Shown here: piece by piece, positions 16,928 through 26,195 of the stretch
How the letters are laid out: each line of letters begins with the position of its first letter
Position numbering within the stretch: position 1 is the first letter of the stretch
From: Anthropogastromicrobium sp050944455
GTDB lineage: Bacteria > Bacillota > Clostridia > Lachnospirales > Lachnospiraceae
NCBI GenBank assembly: GCA_050944455.1
Contig: JBMNRC010000006.1
Coordinates: 52,722-116,721 of the forward strand
Length of the DNA: 64,000 nt
Direction of reading: 5' to 3'
The notes under the pieces: model-generated
What the model was told of the DNA's origin: nothing
Database searches by the model: none
What the model saw: the letters and a program-made list of their open reading frames with translations, nothing else
Position numbers and translations under genes: made by a program

Positions 16928-17965
16928 TCAAAGCTTCATCGGCTTTACTTCCCCGGACAGCTCCTCTATTGCCTGCCTGTCCGCCAGATCTTCACTGAAC
17001 GCGGAAGCGGATCCGGCCGCGACTCCGCGCGCCAGCGCCGTCATGCAGACATTTTCTTTTTCCTTGTCCGTCAGCTCAAGCTCCCCGGTATCCTTCGAAA
17101 ACTTATCCATCTGTGACGAGGCGGACCGCTTCTGGCGGCGGGCAATGCGCTTCATTTCCCTGAAATAGTTCTCCTTGCGGATCCATCCTTCAAGGAAGCC
17201 TGCCACCATGGAATCCCCCGCGCCTACGGAGTTGACTGCCTCGCCCTTCGGCGCCTCGCACACGTAAATATTTCCGTCCGACGCCGCCAGGAGAGCCCCG
17301 TCGCCGCCCAGGGAAATCAGCACATTCTCAGGCCCCATGCCATGCAGCTGTTTCGCGAGCTGCAGAACCGTCTCGGGAGAATCAGCCGGGCGGCTGAAAA
17401 GTTCGCCGAGCTCTTCGCGGTTCGGTTTGACCAGGAAAGGCTTCTCGACGACCGCCAGCTTGAGCGCAAGGCCTGACGTATCGACGACGCAGCGGATACC
17501 TGTCCCTCGCTCTCTCCGCAGAATCTCCGCATAGATAGACGGAGCGACGCCCGGCGGGACGCTGCCTGCCAGAACCAGCCCGTCGCCTTCGGAGAGATGG
17601 CTGATTTTTTCATACAGATCCGCCACAGCCTCTTCCGTCACTTCGGGTCCCGGCGTATTGACGTCGGTTTCACAATCGTGCCTGAGCTTGACGTTTACCC
17701 GCGTCATTCCGCCCCGCAGGCGGACAAAATCCGACGGGATCCCGTAATTCAGCACCTCCTCTTCCAGTTCCTCGCCGGTAAAGCCGGCAGTGAAGCAGAG
17801 GTTGCGCACCGGAAATTCCAGGGCCTTGAGAATCCGGGAGACATTGATCCCTTTTCCGCCCGGCATAAACCGCACGGACTCGGCGCGGTTGATCCGGCCG
17901 GTTGCGAAATTCGGAACCATAACCGTGTAATCGAGGGATGGATTCAGTGTAACCGTTTCAATCAT
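16928..17965 (-). CDS. pfkB: 1-phosphofructokinase family (PfkB) sugar kinase with an insertion
   Basis: This 345-residue PfkB-family kinase is closest to FruK, which phosphorylates fructose 1-phosphate; tagatose 6-phosphate kinase is an alternative. Motifs are the N-terminal TLNPSLDYTV, MPGGKGINVSR and the catalytic anion hole NSVGAGDSMVAGF. After that motif, where FruK continues straight into the ALxxGVAAGSA helix, about 40 highly charged residues are inserted (from ENYFREMKR to EKENVCMT). The protein is thus about 40 longer than usual. No PTS fructose genes are adjacent. The stop side is followed by proC; the start overlaps the nitroreductase stop as ATGA. Confidence 0.88.
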   Translation of the reverse strand: MIETVTLNPSLDYTVMVPNFATGRINRAESVRFMPGGKGINVSRILKALEFPVRNLCFTAGFTGEELEEEVLNYGIPSDFVRLRGGMTRVNVKLRHDCETDVNTPGPEVTEEAVADLYEKISHLSEGDGLVLAGSVPPGVAPSIYAEILRRERGTGIRCVVDTSGLALKLAVVEKPFLVKPNREELGELFSRPADSPETVLQLAKQLHGMGPENVLISLGGDGALLAASDGNIYVCEAPKGEAVNSVGAGDSMVAGFLEGWIRKENYFREMKRIARRQKRSASSQMDKFSKDTGELELTDKEKENVCMTALARGVAAGSASAFSEDLADRQAIEELSGEVKPMKL

Positions 17966-18804
17966 GTCTGTTTTCCCCCTTCTGTGTTGCGAAGATTGAT
18001 TATTCCCGTCGGTTCGTTCGGAAAAACCTCGTCGGTGAGCGTGAGCGTCGCCACGTAAGTGCAGCCGCGGATCTTCTTTTCCGCGACCGTGCGGATCGAC
18101 TGAAGTTTCCAGTCCATCCAGAATTCCTCCGCCGCGAGCGCCAGATGCGACATGACGATGCCCATGTCCACTTCTTCCAGCATGCGGCCGTGCTTTGTCT
18201 GGAACACTCTGTTCTTCATGTAAATATGGACTTTATTCGGATATACGATAAAACGCCATGGCTGCCGGTTGCCCGCGGAAGGAGCCATGCGGGCCGCCTC
18301 CAGGATCTTTTTCATGTTCCCCGGGCATCCGCCGCGCATCGTGCAGATCTGCGAAAGGCTTTTTCTTCCCCGCGTTGACCCCTGTTCGGTTTCGGCCGGA
18401 TAGCCGAAAGCCGCCGCGATCACCTCGGTAAAGGCATCGCCGGAAGCCGGGGTTTCATCCTTCCCGCTGTAGATCACGCCGCCAAGATAACAGGTGCCCA
18501 GGCCTCTCGCCGTCAGGTACAGCACGATCTGTTCCATCACAAAACCCGCGTTCATATACGCCCAGGGATGTTTTTTGGCGAACAGAACCAGATAATACGG
18601 GGCGTCCACCAGATTCGCGCCGCGCAGCGGCGACCTTCCTCCCTTCGGCGTCTCCACCACAGCCACCCGGTACAGGGCCCCGGAATGAAGCATGGAAACA
18701 GAGTTCAGGTAGGTATTGATTTCTCCCATCAGCTTCGGGGAAATCGGCTTCATCCGGTAATGGCGCACCGATCCTCTCGAAAAAATGGCGTTATATAATC
18801 TCAT
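17962..18804 (-). CDS. Nitroreductase-family oxidoreductase
   Basis: This 280-residue protein resembles the tandem half-domain nitroreductases of the TM1586 type: an N-terminal SRGSVRHYRMKP (the usual nitroreductase opening), a central GFVMEQIVLYLTARGLGTCYLG helix pair and, in the second half, the FMN-binding MAPSAGNRQPWRF. Members reduce nitro groups, flavins or quinone-like compounds; the physiological substrate is unknown. It overlaps the downstream sugar kinase by four bases and is five bases from the stop of pepF, so the three form one leftward unit. Confidence 0.85.
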   Translation of the reverse strand: MRLYNAIFSRGSVRHYRMKPISPKLMGEINTYLNSVSMLHSGALYRVAVVETPKGGRSPLRGANLVDAPYYLVLFAKKHPWAYMNAGFVMEQIVLYLTARGLGTCYLGGVIYSGKDETPASGDAFTEVIAAAFGYPAETEQGSTRGRKSLSQICTMRGGCPGNMKKILEAARMAPSAGNRQPWRFIVYPNKVHIYMKNRVFQTKHGRMLEEVDMGIVMSHLALAAEEFWMDWKLQSIRTVAEKKIRGCTYVATLTLTDEVFPNEPTGIINLRNTEGGKQT

Positions 18805-18808
18805 GCTT

Positions 18809-20602
18809 TCAGTCTGTCAGAGCCTCCAGCTCATCCAGCAGTTCATTGAAGCGGCCCACCGCGTCCAGAACCGGTTTTTTCGTCGTCATGTCCACTCCGG
18901 CTTCCCGCAGGAGTTCAATCGGATCCTCGCTGCAGCCGCCCTTCAGCAGATGCAGGTAATCGTCCACCGCGGGCTTCCCTTCCCTGAGGATCCGGGAGGA
19001 AATCGCGACAGCCGCCGCGTAGGACGTCGCGTACACGTACACATAGTACTGCATGTAGAAATGCGGGATGCGCATCCACTCGTACGCGATGCCCGGATCG
19101 CTGACCATATCCGGCCCGTAGTACTTGCGGTTGATCTTCAGGTAGAGATCATTCAGGGCGTCCTGCGTGAGCGGCGTGCCCTGCCCGCACATTGTGTGGA
19201 AGTCGTACTCGAACTCCGCAAACTGCGTCTGGCGGAACAGCGTGCCCTTGAAAGTATCCAGGAAATAATTGAGATAAGCCTTCTTTTCATCCTTATCGTC
19301 CGTGTTCTTCAGCAGATAGGAGATCAGCAGGGCTTCGTTGCAGGTTGAGGCAACCTCCGCAACAAACATGCTGTAGGCCGACTTGGCGTACGGCTGATTG
19401 TGGTTGGAATACCAGGTGTGCAGGGAGTGTCCCATCTCATGGGCCAGAGTCGAGACGCTGTCAAGCGTTCCCTGGAAGTTGGTCAGGACATACGGATGGG
19501 AATCATAACTGCCCCACGAGTACGCTCCGCCGCTCTTCCCCTGGTTGGGATAATAGTCGATCCACCGGTCTGCAAAGCCCTGACGCAGAAGCGAGACATA
19601 CTCTCCGCCCATCGGCGCCAGAGCCGCCGCGATCGTATCCTCCGCTTCCCTGCGGGTGTAGGTCCTGCCGCCCTCGGGGAACAGGCGCGCGTAGATGTCG
19701 TACATATGGAGCTCGTCCACGCCCATGATCTTCTTGCGGAGCGCGATATAGCGGTGGAAGGACGGAAGGCTCTCGTTCACGGCGGCAATCAGGTTGTCAT
19801 AGACGGATTCGGGGATATTGTCGGCGTCCATGGCCATCGCACGGCCGCTCGCGTATTTTCTCGCCCGCGCGTAGAAAGCCGTCTGCTTCGCGAATCCGTC
19901 CAGCATGCCGGCGAACGTGTTGCCGAACGAGTGCAGCTGGTCATAGTAGGTATTGAACACCGCCCTGCGCGCGCTGCGGTCAGGGTTCTCCAGAAGCGTG
20001 GTGAGCGAGCTGTTGGTGACGCTGATCCGGGTTCCGTCCTCCAGCACGGCGTCCGGAAACTTCAGGTCTGCGGTAATGAGCATGTTATAAACATTCTCCG
20101 GAACTCTCGCGATCTCGGAGGCCTGCGCCAGCAGCTCCTCCGACGCCGTGTCCAGCGTGTGGGCGTTGCGGCGGACCAGCTCCCTCACCCAGCGGTCGTA
20201 GTCCTTCAGGCCGGGATTCCGGCTGAGCTCCGCCTCGATCTCCTCCGCGCTGTGCGTGAGGATTTCCGGCCTGATCCAGGACGCCGCCGCCTCGAGCTCC
20301 GAGCCGAGGGAGCCTGCCCGGGCGTTCAGGTTCTGGTAAAAAGAATTTCCGGCGTCCTGATCCTGGCGCATCTTCGCGTACTGCATCAGGTGATCGTACC
20401 GCCTCTCCAGCCTGAAGAACCGGTCCAGCACCGGCTGCATCGCGGTGACCTGCGCGGCGATCTGTCCCCGGCAGGCGGCAAGCTCCGGGATGGCCTTTTT
20501 GATCGAGGCATATTCCTTCTCCCAGTCCTCATCTGTGGCAAACATATCCTCAAGCGCCCAGGTATCCTCCGCAGGCACGTCTTTTCTCGCACTCAATCCC
20601 AT
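18809..20602 (-). CDS. pepF: Oligoendopeptidase F (M3 family)
   Basis: PepF (597 residues) is a cytoplasmic zinc peptidase that cleaves short peptides, used in recycling or feeding of peptides. The zinc motif is HEMGHSLHTWYSNHNQP with the downstream Glu in FVAEVASTCNEALL, both intact. Length and the N-terminal helical domain fit the family. The start MGLSARKDV has AAAGGA upstream. It is the first gene of a leftward unit with the nitroreductase and sugar kinase. Confidence 0.96.
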   Translation of the reverse strand: MGLSARKDVPAEDTWALEDMFATDEDWEKEYASIKKAIPELAACRGQIAAQVTAMQPVLDRFFRLERRYDHLMQYAKMRQDQDAGNSFYQNLNARAGSLGSELEAAASWIRPEILTHSAEEIEAELSRNPGLKDYDRWVRELVRRNAHTLDTASEELLAQASEIARVPENVYNMLITADLKFPDAVLEDGTRISVTNSSLTTLLENPDRSARRAVFNTYYDQLHSFGNTFAGMLDGFAKQTAFYARARKYASGRAMAMDADNIPESVYDNLIAAVNESLPSFHRYIALRKKIMGVDELHMYDIYARLFPEGGRTYTRREAEDTIAAALAPMGGEYVSLLRQGFADRWIDYYPNQGKSGGAYSWGSYDSHPYVLTNFQGTLDSVSTLAHEMGHSLHTWYSNHNQPYAKSAYSMFVAEVASTCNEALLISYLLKNTDDKDEKKAYLNYFLDTFKGTLFRQTQFAEFEYDFHTMCGQGTPLTQDALNDLYLKINRKYYGPDMVSDPGIAYEWMRIPHFYMQYYVYVYATSYAAAVAISSRILREGKPAVDDYLHLLKGGCSEDPIELLREAGVDMTTKKPVLDAVGRFNELLDELEALTD

Positions 20603-20774
20603 CTCAAATCCTTTCTTCTCCTGAGAGATACGCGGCCGGAATTGCGCCGGCTCCGGCGCTTCCTCCCGTCTGGCAGGTTCTTCTCATCCGCGGCCTTCGC
20701 GCGGACGCAGTTCTGTTCCGATCCGCGGAGCGCCTCCGCGCCCGCGCGGATCTTTGTTTCCCGGCGGATTAAGT

Positions 20775-21455
20775 TTAAACCATTGACACTTTTTGTTCAA
20801 GTATTCCCGCGTCAGTCCAGCGGCTCACCGTGAGCAGGGAATCCGCCACAGCGTCTATCTCAGGCAGAAGATCCGGCGTCGGCTGCGACAGATCGGGGAC
20901 CATGATCACGCGGCATCCGGCCGCGTGGGCGGAATGGATCCCGTTAGGCGCGTCTTCCACGGCGATGCACTCCCCGGGAGCTCTCCCGGCCTGCCTGCAG
21001 GCTTCCAGGTAAGTATCCGGCGCCGGTTTGCCATTCTCCACCATATCGGCCACGGTGATCCGGTCAAACAGGCCGTAGACGCCAAGTTCCTTCAGATATT
21101 TTTCGGTCCGCTCCCGGTCCGTCGCCGTTGCGATCATCGGGCGGATACCGCGGGCCCGCAGCGAACGGCAGACTTCCAGCACGCCGGGCTTAAGCCGGAT
21201 TCCCTCCCTTGCGATGATTTCATTCATCAGCTCTTTGCGGCGTTCCCGCACCGCCCGATAATCAAAAGACGGCCCGAACATCTCCCTGAAAACGCGGTAG
21301 GCCTGCGGGCGCCCGAGGCTGCGGAAAGCCAGCGCCTGTTCCGGCGTGACCTCATACCCTGCCTCCCGGATCGCCTGCACCCAGCATCGGTTATAGTATT
21401 TTTCCGTGTCGATGAGCGTTCCGTCCATATCAAAAATCACCGTATCTGTTCTCAT
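20775..21455 (-). CDS. HAD-family phosphatase / phosphomutase-like
   Basis: This 226-residue haloacid dehalogenase enzyme has motif I FDMDGTLIDT, motif II around MIATATDRE, and motif III/IV in KPAPDTYLE and VEDAPNGIHSAHAAG, with a helical cap at residues 17-85. It belongs to the beta-phosphoglucomutase / phosphoglycolate phosphatase branch. The exact substrate is not visible. The start at MRTDTVI is chosen because GGGGCC and the family N-terminus agree; the extended frame upstream is GC-rich and unlike protein. It lies 173 bases upstream of pepF in the same direction. Confidence 0.87.
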   Translation of the reverse strand: MRTDTVIFDMDGTLIDTEKYYNRCWVQAIREAGYEVTPEQALAFRSLGRPQAYRVFREMFGPSFDYRAVRERRKELMNEIIAREGIRLKPGVLEVCRSLRARGIRPMIATATDRERTEKYLKELGVYGLFDRITVADMVENGKPAPDTYLEACRQAGRAPGECIAVEDAPNGIHSAHAAGCRVIMVPDLSQPTPDLLPEIDAVADSLLTVSRWTDAGILEQKVSMV

Positions 21456-21641
21456 GGCCCCTTCTTCCTGAATTCCTATTTTCCGGCCGGCTCTGCCGCA
21501 TGCTGCTCTCCTCCCCCAGGCCGGGCCGCGCCGGCCCTGTTCCATGGCAGGCACATGTTACCCGCCCCTCCCCCGTTTGACTGGGGGCTCCGGCTTCCGC
21601 AGCCGTTCCGAAGAGAAACGCATTCTTCAGCGGCCTGACAG

Positions 21642-21672
21642 AAAAAGCCCCGCCGGAATTTACCGGCGGGGC
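21642..21672 (-). terminator. Terminator after the repeat protein gene
   Basis: A perfect 10-bp stem (gccccgccgg / ccggcggggc) with a 6-base loop is followed, on the minus strand, by TTTTTC. It lies 57 bases after the stop of the repeat protein gene. Confidence 0.92.
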
Positions 21673-21728
21673 AGAACGGCGCCGCGCCTGGAACAGCTTT
21701 TGCCGTTCCCGACGGCAGGCCGCGTTGC

Positions 21729-23327
21729 TCAATGTGTCAGCCTGTACAGACCTTCCATGAGGTTCTTCGCGGTATCCACGCCGAACCCGGAGCTGAGCGG
21801 GGAAATATCGTCCCAGGACAGACCGGACTGAGCCGCTTTCAGCTGATCTTCGCTGTCAAGATAGCTGCCCAGGGAGAGGAAAATTTCCGCGGCGTCGGTA
21901 TATTCGCCCTCCGCCAGCAGCTCCTTGGCGGTATTGTAGCTGACGATGCTCCCGGCCGCCTGCGCGGCGAGCTGCGCGGCGTCACTGTAATCGCCAAGAG
22001 ACAGCAGTTTCTGGTAAGCCTCGTTGTAGCTGAAGGAAGTGATATCCGCCTTCGCTTCGCTGTAGGTAATGCCGTTCTGCGCGATCGCGAGCTCCGCCTC
22101 ACTGTCCTGATAATCGCCGAGCTCCTCAAACAGCTCTGCCGCGGTGTAGTAGTTTTCAGAAGCAAGGGCGCTCAGAGCGCGCTCATACTTCAGGCCGGTG
22201 AGTGCTTCCTCTTTTTTCTCGTCGCTGTCCTTGTAGCCGGACAGGCTGCTGTACAGGAAATAGGCATCCAGATAGTTGCCGTCGGCCAGATCCTGTTCAG
22301 CGTTCTCATAATCGACGCCCTTCTGGGCTTCGCTCATCATCGACTCATCACCGATCGAGACATATTCTTCCAGAGCGGTCTCGTAATTGCCGTTCGCGAG
22401 ATCCTCGTCCGCGGTCTCGCGGGTCTGTTCGATGCTGACCTGCTCGAGAAGTTCCCTGCTGTCCTCGTAATCGCCGAGGCTGGTCAGAAGCTCCGCGGCT
22501 TTGTCCCAGTCGCCGTCCTCCATTGCCTGGCGCGCCGCCTCGTAGTCGACGATTCTTCCGACGCGCTCACTGTAAACAGCGGCGTCACGGTAATCGCCGA
22601 GCGAGCTGAACAGCTCGTAAGCTGTCTCATAATCGCCGTCCTCCATCGCCTGCATGGCGTCGCGGTAGTCGATGATCTGTTTGACTTCCGCCAGGCGGTC
22701 AGCGCTGTCCTTGTAGGTTCCGAGGTCCTTCAAAAGTTCGTACGCTTCATCGTACATCTCCTGTTCCTGATACTGGACCGCAAGGCTGTAGTTGTCTATA
22801 GCCTGCTGGGCGGCAGCAAGCTGCTCGTCGGCGTCGCTGTAATGGCCGGCCAGGCCGAAATATTCGACAGCGGCATCGTAGTCATAATTCTCCATCGCCT
22901 CGACCCCGCTGCTGTAGTTTGCCTGGTACTGCTCGACTTCGCTCAGGAGGCTCTCGCTGTCTTTATAACTTCCGAGGTCTGTCAGAAGCTCCTCCGCCTT
23001 GTCGTACTGATATTCCGCGATGAGATCCTGCGCTTTTTCATAATTATTCGACGGAACGATCACCTGCGTAACGACAACGGCGATCACGATCGCCGCGATG
23101 ACCGCAACGCAGATCAGCACCGCAGGCACTCTGCTCTTCTTTTTTGTCTTTTTCTGCTCAGACTCGTCGGGAGCCTCAGCCTGGTAGGTTTCATCGTCAG
23201 CCTTGCCTTCCGCCGGGGCAGACTGAGCAGTCTCTTCCTTCTCAGATTCAGAAACGTTCTGTCCGGAATTTTCCGGGGCAGAATCTTCGCTGACTTTCGG
23301 ATTTTCGGGATTCTGATTATCGCTCAT
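21729..23327 (-). CDS. Membrane-anchored ten-repeat (TPR-like) protein
   Basis: This 532-residue acidic protein has a disordered Glu/Ser/Asn N-terminus of about 65 residues, a KKKSR stop-transfer basic cluster, one membrane helix (VPAVLICVAVIAAIVIAVVV) and then ten degenerate repeats of about 40 residues. Each unit has the pattern Y..A...-.-G-Y..A.ELF..LGDY.DS, a TPR/SEL1-like two-helix unit. It is anchored in the membrane with most of the chain probably outside. Function is not known; such proteins often act as scaffolds in the envelope. It has its own extended -10 promoter and terminator, so it is monocistronic. Confidence 0.82.
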   Translation of the reverse strand: MSDNQNPENPKVSEDSAPENSGQNVSESEKEETAQSAPAEGKADDETYQAEAPDESEQKKTKKKSRVPAVLICVAVIAAIVIAVVVTQVIVPSNNYEKAQDLIAEYQYDKAEELLTDLGSYKDSESLLSEVEQYQANYSSGVEAMENYDYDAAVEYFGLAGHYSDADEQLAAAQQAIDNYSLAVQYQEQEMYDEAYELLKDLGTYKDSADRLAEVKQIIDYRDAMQAMEDGDYETAYELFSSLGDYRDAAVYSERVGRIVDYEAARQAMEDGDWDKAAELLTSLGDYEDSRELLEQVSIEQTRETADEDLANGNYETALEEYVSIGDESMMSEAQKGVDYENAEQDLADGNYLDAYFLYSSLSGYKDSDEKKEEALTGLKYERALSALASENYYTAAELFEELGDYQDSEAELAIAQNGITYSEAKADITSFSYNEAYQKLLSLGDYSDAAQLAAQAAGSIVSYNTAKELLAEGEYTDAAEIFLSLGSYLDSEDQLKAAQSGLSWDDISPLSSGFGVDTAKNLMEGLYRLTH

Positions 23328-23392
23328 AGCATCACCTTCCAAAATAATTGCGGGGAGCCGGCGGCCCTGCCGCATTCACCAGTTCTTTAAAG

Positions 23393-23421
23393 ATTATAAC
23401 AAAATTGCCAAAGGCAAGCAA
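23393..23421 (-). promoter_or_regulatory. Promoter of the repeat protein gene
   Basis: On the minus strand TATAAT (23393-23398) with an extended TGT in front is separated by 17 bases from TTGCTT (23416-23421). It lies 66 bases upstream of the start codon. Confidence 0.75.
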
Positions 23422-23659
23422 CAAAGCTGTAATGTTTTCCTCAATTTTTAATAATTCCGGTTTGATCTGCCGCTCTCCGCAAGACAGCGTTTCCCTGCGC
23501 GCGGCAAAGAACCGCTTAATGACAGGTACCTGGATACCGCCGGATCCGGTCTCCGGCAGCCGCTCTCCGCCGCCGCTTCGTCTGCTGCCCTAAGACACCG
23601 CATCTTTCCATTTTTCAGAAAGTTTTTGTAAAAAGTACAAAAACATCCCGGTTCAGCCG

Positions 23660-23688
23660 ATACTTTCCTGTAAGAAATGCGGTATAAT
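23660..23688 (+). promoter_or_regulatory. Probable promoter of the dehydrogenase/reductase pair
   Basis: A perfect TATAAT stands at 23683-23688, about 80 bases before the alcohol dehydrogenase start. The -35 region (around tactttc) is poor, so an activator may be needed. The 23422-23659 interval shows no coding potential and no other element I recognise. Confidence 0.55.
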
Positions 23689-23768
23689 GAAGTCAAATTT
23701 ACCGCATGAGCGGCAAAAATCACAAAAATTTGCCCGGGAGCCATCCCGGACACCCAAAGGAGGTCAGT

Positions 23769-24830
23769 ATGCCTGTAAAAATGAGAATGACCGGAGCCAC
23801 GCTCCCGGGAAACAGCACCGTCGTACTCAGGGAATTCGATGTTCCGGAACCCGGATACGGCGAAGTCCTGATCAAAACCAAAGCCACAACCATCTGCGGC
23901 AGCGATATCCGCGCCATTTACCGCGAGCACACCGGGAAAGGCGCTGAAGGATATATCGACGGCATGGTAGCCGGGCACGAGCCCTGCGGGCAGATCGTCA
24001 AAACCGGTCCCGGAATGCGCAGATTCAAAGAAGGCGACCGCGTCGTCGTCTACCATATCTCCGGCTGCGGCGTCTGCTACAACTGCCGCAGGGGCTACTA
24101 CGTCGCCTGCACCAGCCCGTTCCGCCGCGCGTACGGCTGGCAGCGAAACGGCGGTATGGCTCCGTATATTCTCGCGGAAGAGAAAGACCTGATCCCCCTG
24201 CCGGATGAGCTTACCTACAAGGACGGCGCCCAGGTCGCCTGCGGATTCGGAACCGTGTACGAAGCGCTCGAAAAAATCGGCGTCTCCGGGGACGACGCTG
24301 TCCTGGTCACGGGACTCGGCCCGGTAGGCCTCGCCGCCCTGATGCTCGCGAAGGCTATGGGCGCCAATCAGCTGATCGGCGTTGAAATGAACGACTACCG
24401 CATCGACCTGGCTAAAAAGCTCGGGCTGGCGGATTACGTGTTCAAACCGGGCGACGACGCCCTGCAGAACATTCTCAATGTCACCGGAGGAAAGGGCGTC
24501 GAGAAAGCTCTCGACGCCAGCGCCAGCGATCCGGGCCGTCAGCTTGCCATCCGCGCGACCAGAGAGTACGGAAAGATCGCTTTCGTCGGCGAGGGAAACA
24601 CGGTGCAGTTCAATCCGAGCCCGGACATCATCCATCCGCAGAAAACCATCTACGGATCGTGGGTGACTTCGATCTGGAGGATGGAGGAACTGGTCGAGAA
24701 GCTTGTCCGCTGGCACATTCATCCGGAGCAGCTGATCACACACGAGTTCGACCTTCAGCACGCCGGCGAGGCTTACGCCCTGATGGCGAGCGGGCAGTGC
24801 GGAAAAGTCGCTGTCGTCTTCAACGACTGA
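23769..24830 (+). CDS. Zinc-dependent alcohol dehydrogenase (MDR family)
   Basis: This 353-residue medium-chain dehydrogenase has catalytic zinc ligands in TTICGSDIRA and AGHEPCG, the structural-zinc lobe Cys residues in CGVCYNCRRGYYVAC, and the Rossmann GLGPVGLAALMLA. The group includes sorbitol, threonine and butanediol dehydrogenases; the substrate here is not resolved. The start ATG at MPVKMRM is fixed by AAAGGAGGTC. Together with the aldo/keto reductase downstream it could form a polyol or sugar-acid redox pair. It is one of few plus-strand genes and has its own TATAAT. Confidence 0.9.
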   Translation: MPVKMRMTGATLPGNSTVVLREFDVPEPGYGEVLIKTKATTICGSDIRAIYREHTGKGAEGYIDGMVAGHEPCGQIVKTGPGMRRFKEGDRVVVYHISGCGVCYNCRRGYYVACTSPFRRAYGWQRNGGMAPYILAEEKDLIPLPDELTYKDGAQVACGFGTVYEALEKIGVSGDDAVLVTGLGPVGLAALMLAKAMGANQLIGVEMNDYRIDLAKKLGLADYVFKPGDDALQNILNVTGGKGVEKALDASASDPGRQLAIRATREYGKIAFVGEGNTVQFNPSPDIIHPQKTIYGSWVTSIWRMEELVEKLVRWHIHPEQLITHEFDLQHAGEAYALMASGQCGKVAVVFND

Positions 24831-24896
24831 CAAACGGTAAATAGCCAATCCGGCCGGCATCAGCCGCAGTACGGCTGTCCTCCGGCGGATTGTACC

Positions 24897-24920
24897 CTGC
24901 CCGGAAAATCATCCGGGCAG
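24897..24920 (+). promoter_or_regulatory. Perfect hairpin in front of the aldo/keto reductase
   Basis: A 9-bp perfect stem (ctgcccgga / tccgggcag) with a 6-base loop ends just before the ribosome site of the reductase gene. It is followed by cttta only, so it is not a full terminator; it may attenuate transcription or protect an internal mRNA end. Confidence 0.6.
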
Positions 24921-24938
24921 CTTTATTGAGGAGAAAAA

Positions 24939-25952
24939 ATGAGTGAAATCATCAGCCAGGACCGGATCCCGCGGAGAAAACTCGCGGACGGCTCTCCCAT
25001 CCCCTGCATCGGTCTGGGTACGTTCGGTTCCGACAAATATGGAGCGGCGCAGATCGCTCGCGCGGTGGAAACAGCCATCCGCATGGGCTACCGCCTGATT
25101 GACTGTGCCTCGGTATATCAGGATGAACCGGAAATCGGTCAGGTTTTCCATAAGCTTATCAGGGAAGGCACCGTCAGGCGGGAAGACCTCTTCATCACAT
25201 CCAAAGTATGGAATGACCGGCACGGCGAGGGCCAGGTTATCGCGTCATGTGAGCAGAGCCTGCGGGACCTGCAGCTTGACCAGCTGGACCTGTACTTTGT
25301 TCACTGGCCTTTCCCGAATTATCACGCGCCGGGATGCGGCGGCGATTCCCGCAGCCCGGCATCCAGGCCTTTCAATGTCGATGAGTTCATGACCGCCTGG
25401 AGGCAGTGCGAACAGCTGGTCGATGAAGGCAAAACCCGCTATATCGGCATGAGCAACATGACCATTCCCAAGCTCGAAGCGGTGCTCCCGCTGTGCCGGA
25501 TCAAACCGGCGGCGCTTGAGATGGAGCTTCACCCTTCCTTCCAGCAGCCGGAACTCTACCAGTACGCGGTTGACCACGGCATCCTGCCGATAGGCTTCTG
25601 CCCGATGGGATCTCCTTCCCGCCCGGCCAGAGACCACGCAGCGGATGACGTCGTCGACTTTGAGCTCCCCGGCGTCGCGGCAGCCGCAAAAGCGCACGGC
25701 GTACATCCGGCGGTAATCTGCCTGAAATGGGCCGTACAGCGCGGGCAGGTCCCGATCCCCTTCTCCGTCAAGGAGCCCCAGCTCCTCTCCAACCTGAAAG
25801 GCGCCATCGAGGATCCTCTCACGGAAGAAGAAATGGCCGCCATCCGGAAAGACGACCGCAACTGCCGCCTGGTGAAGGGGCAGGTTTTCCTTTGGCCTGG
25901 AGCAACGGACTGGCACGATCTGTGGGATGTGAACGGAACCATCACCAGATAA
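24939..25952 (+). CDS. Aldo/keto reductase
   Basis: This 337-residue (beta/alpha)8 NADPH-dependent reductase shows the catalytic tetrad in context: Asp and Tyr in RLIDCASVYQDE, Lys in ITSKVWN and His in DLYFVHWPFP. The NADPH-binding C-terminal part is IPFSVKEPQLLSNLKG. The start has AGGAG seven bases upstream. It reduces aldehydes or ketones to alcohols, substrate unknown. It follows the alcohol dehydrogenase by 108 bases across a strong hairpin. Its end is closed by a bidirectional terminator. Confidence 0.92.
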   Translation: MSEIISQDRIPRRKLADGSPIPCIGLGTFGSDKYGAAQIARAVETAIRMGYRLIDCASVYQDEPEIGQVFHKLIREGTVRREDLFITSKVWNDRHGEGQVIASCEQSLRDLQLDQLDLYFVHWPFPNYHAPGCGGDSRSPASRPFNVDEFMTAWRQCEQLVDEGKTRYIGMSNMTIPKLEAVLPLCRIKPAALEMELHPSFQQPELYQYAVDHGILPIGFCPMGSPSRPARDHAADDVVDFELPGVAAAAKAHGVHPAVICLKWAVQRGQVPIPFSVKEPQLLSNLKGAIEDPLTEEEMAAIRKDDRNCRLVKGQVFLWPGATDWHDLWDVNGTITR

Positions 25953-26099
25953 ACCGCGCGGGGGAATCCCGCCGAGGACCGAACGGGCCGGATCTGGTCT
26001 GCGGAACGGCTGTCGGATAACCGCCTAATGAATCACGGGCAGATGATGATCCGGCAGAATCGGCCCCGCAAAACAGCCGGCAGTATATCGCAAAAAGAA

Positions 26100-26166
26100 G
26101 TCCCGGCACGAATTGACCGGTCGGATCGAATCACAGATCCGGTCAATTCGTGCCGGGACCTTCGTT
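26100..26166. terminator. Bidirectional terminator between convergent genes
   Basis: A perfect 20-bp stem (26101-26120 with 26139-26158) has T-rich flanks on both strands: cgttttt on the plus side and cttctttttg on the minus side. It lies between the plus-strand reductase and a minus-strand hypothetical gene and should stop both. Confidence 0.92.
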
Positions 26167-26195
26167 TTTCAGGCAGGCAGCACAGATTTTATCAC

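Noticed and set aside
21732..23390. Plus-strand open frame of 552 codons over the repeat protein
   Set aside because: It mirrors the repeated minus-strand gene, which carries the promoter, ribosome site and terminator.
23448..24860. Minus-strand open frame of 470 codons over the alcohol dehydrogenase
   Set aside because: The plus-strand gene has clear zinc and Rossmann motifs and a ribosome site; the minus frame has none.
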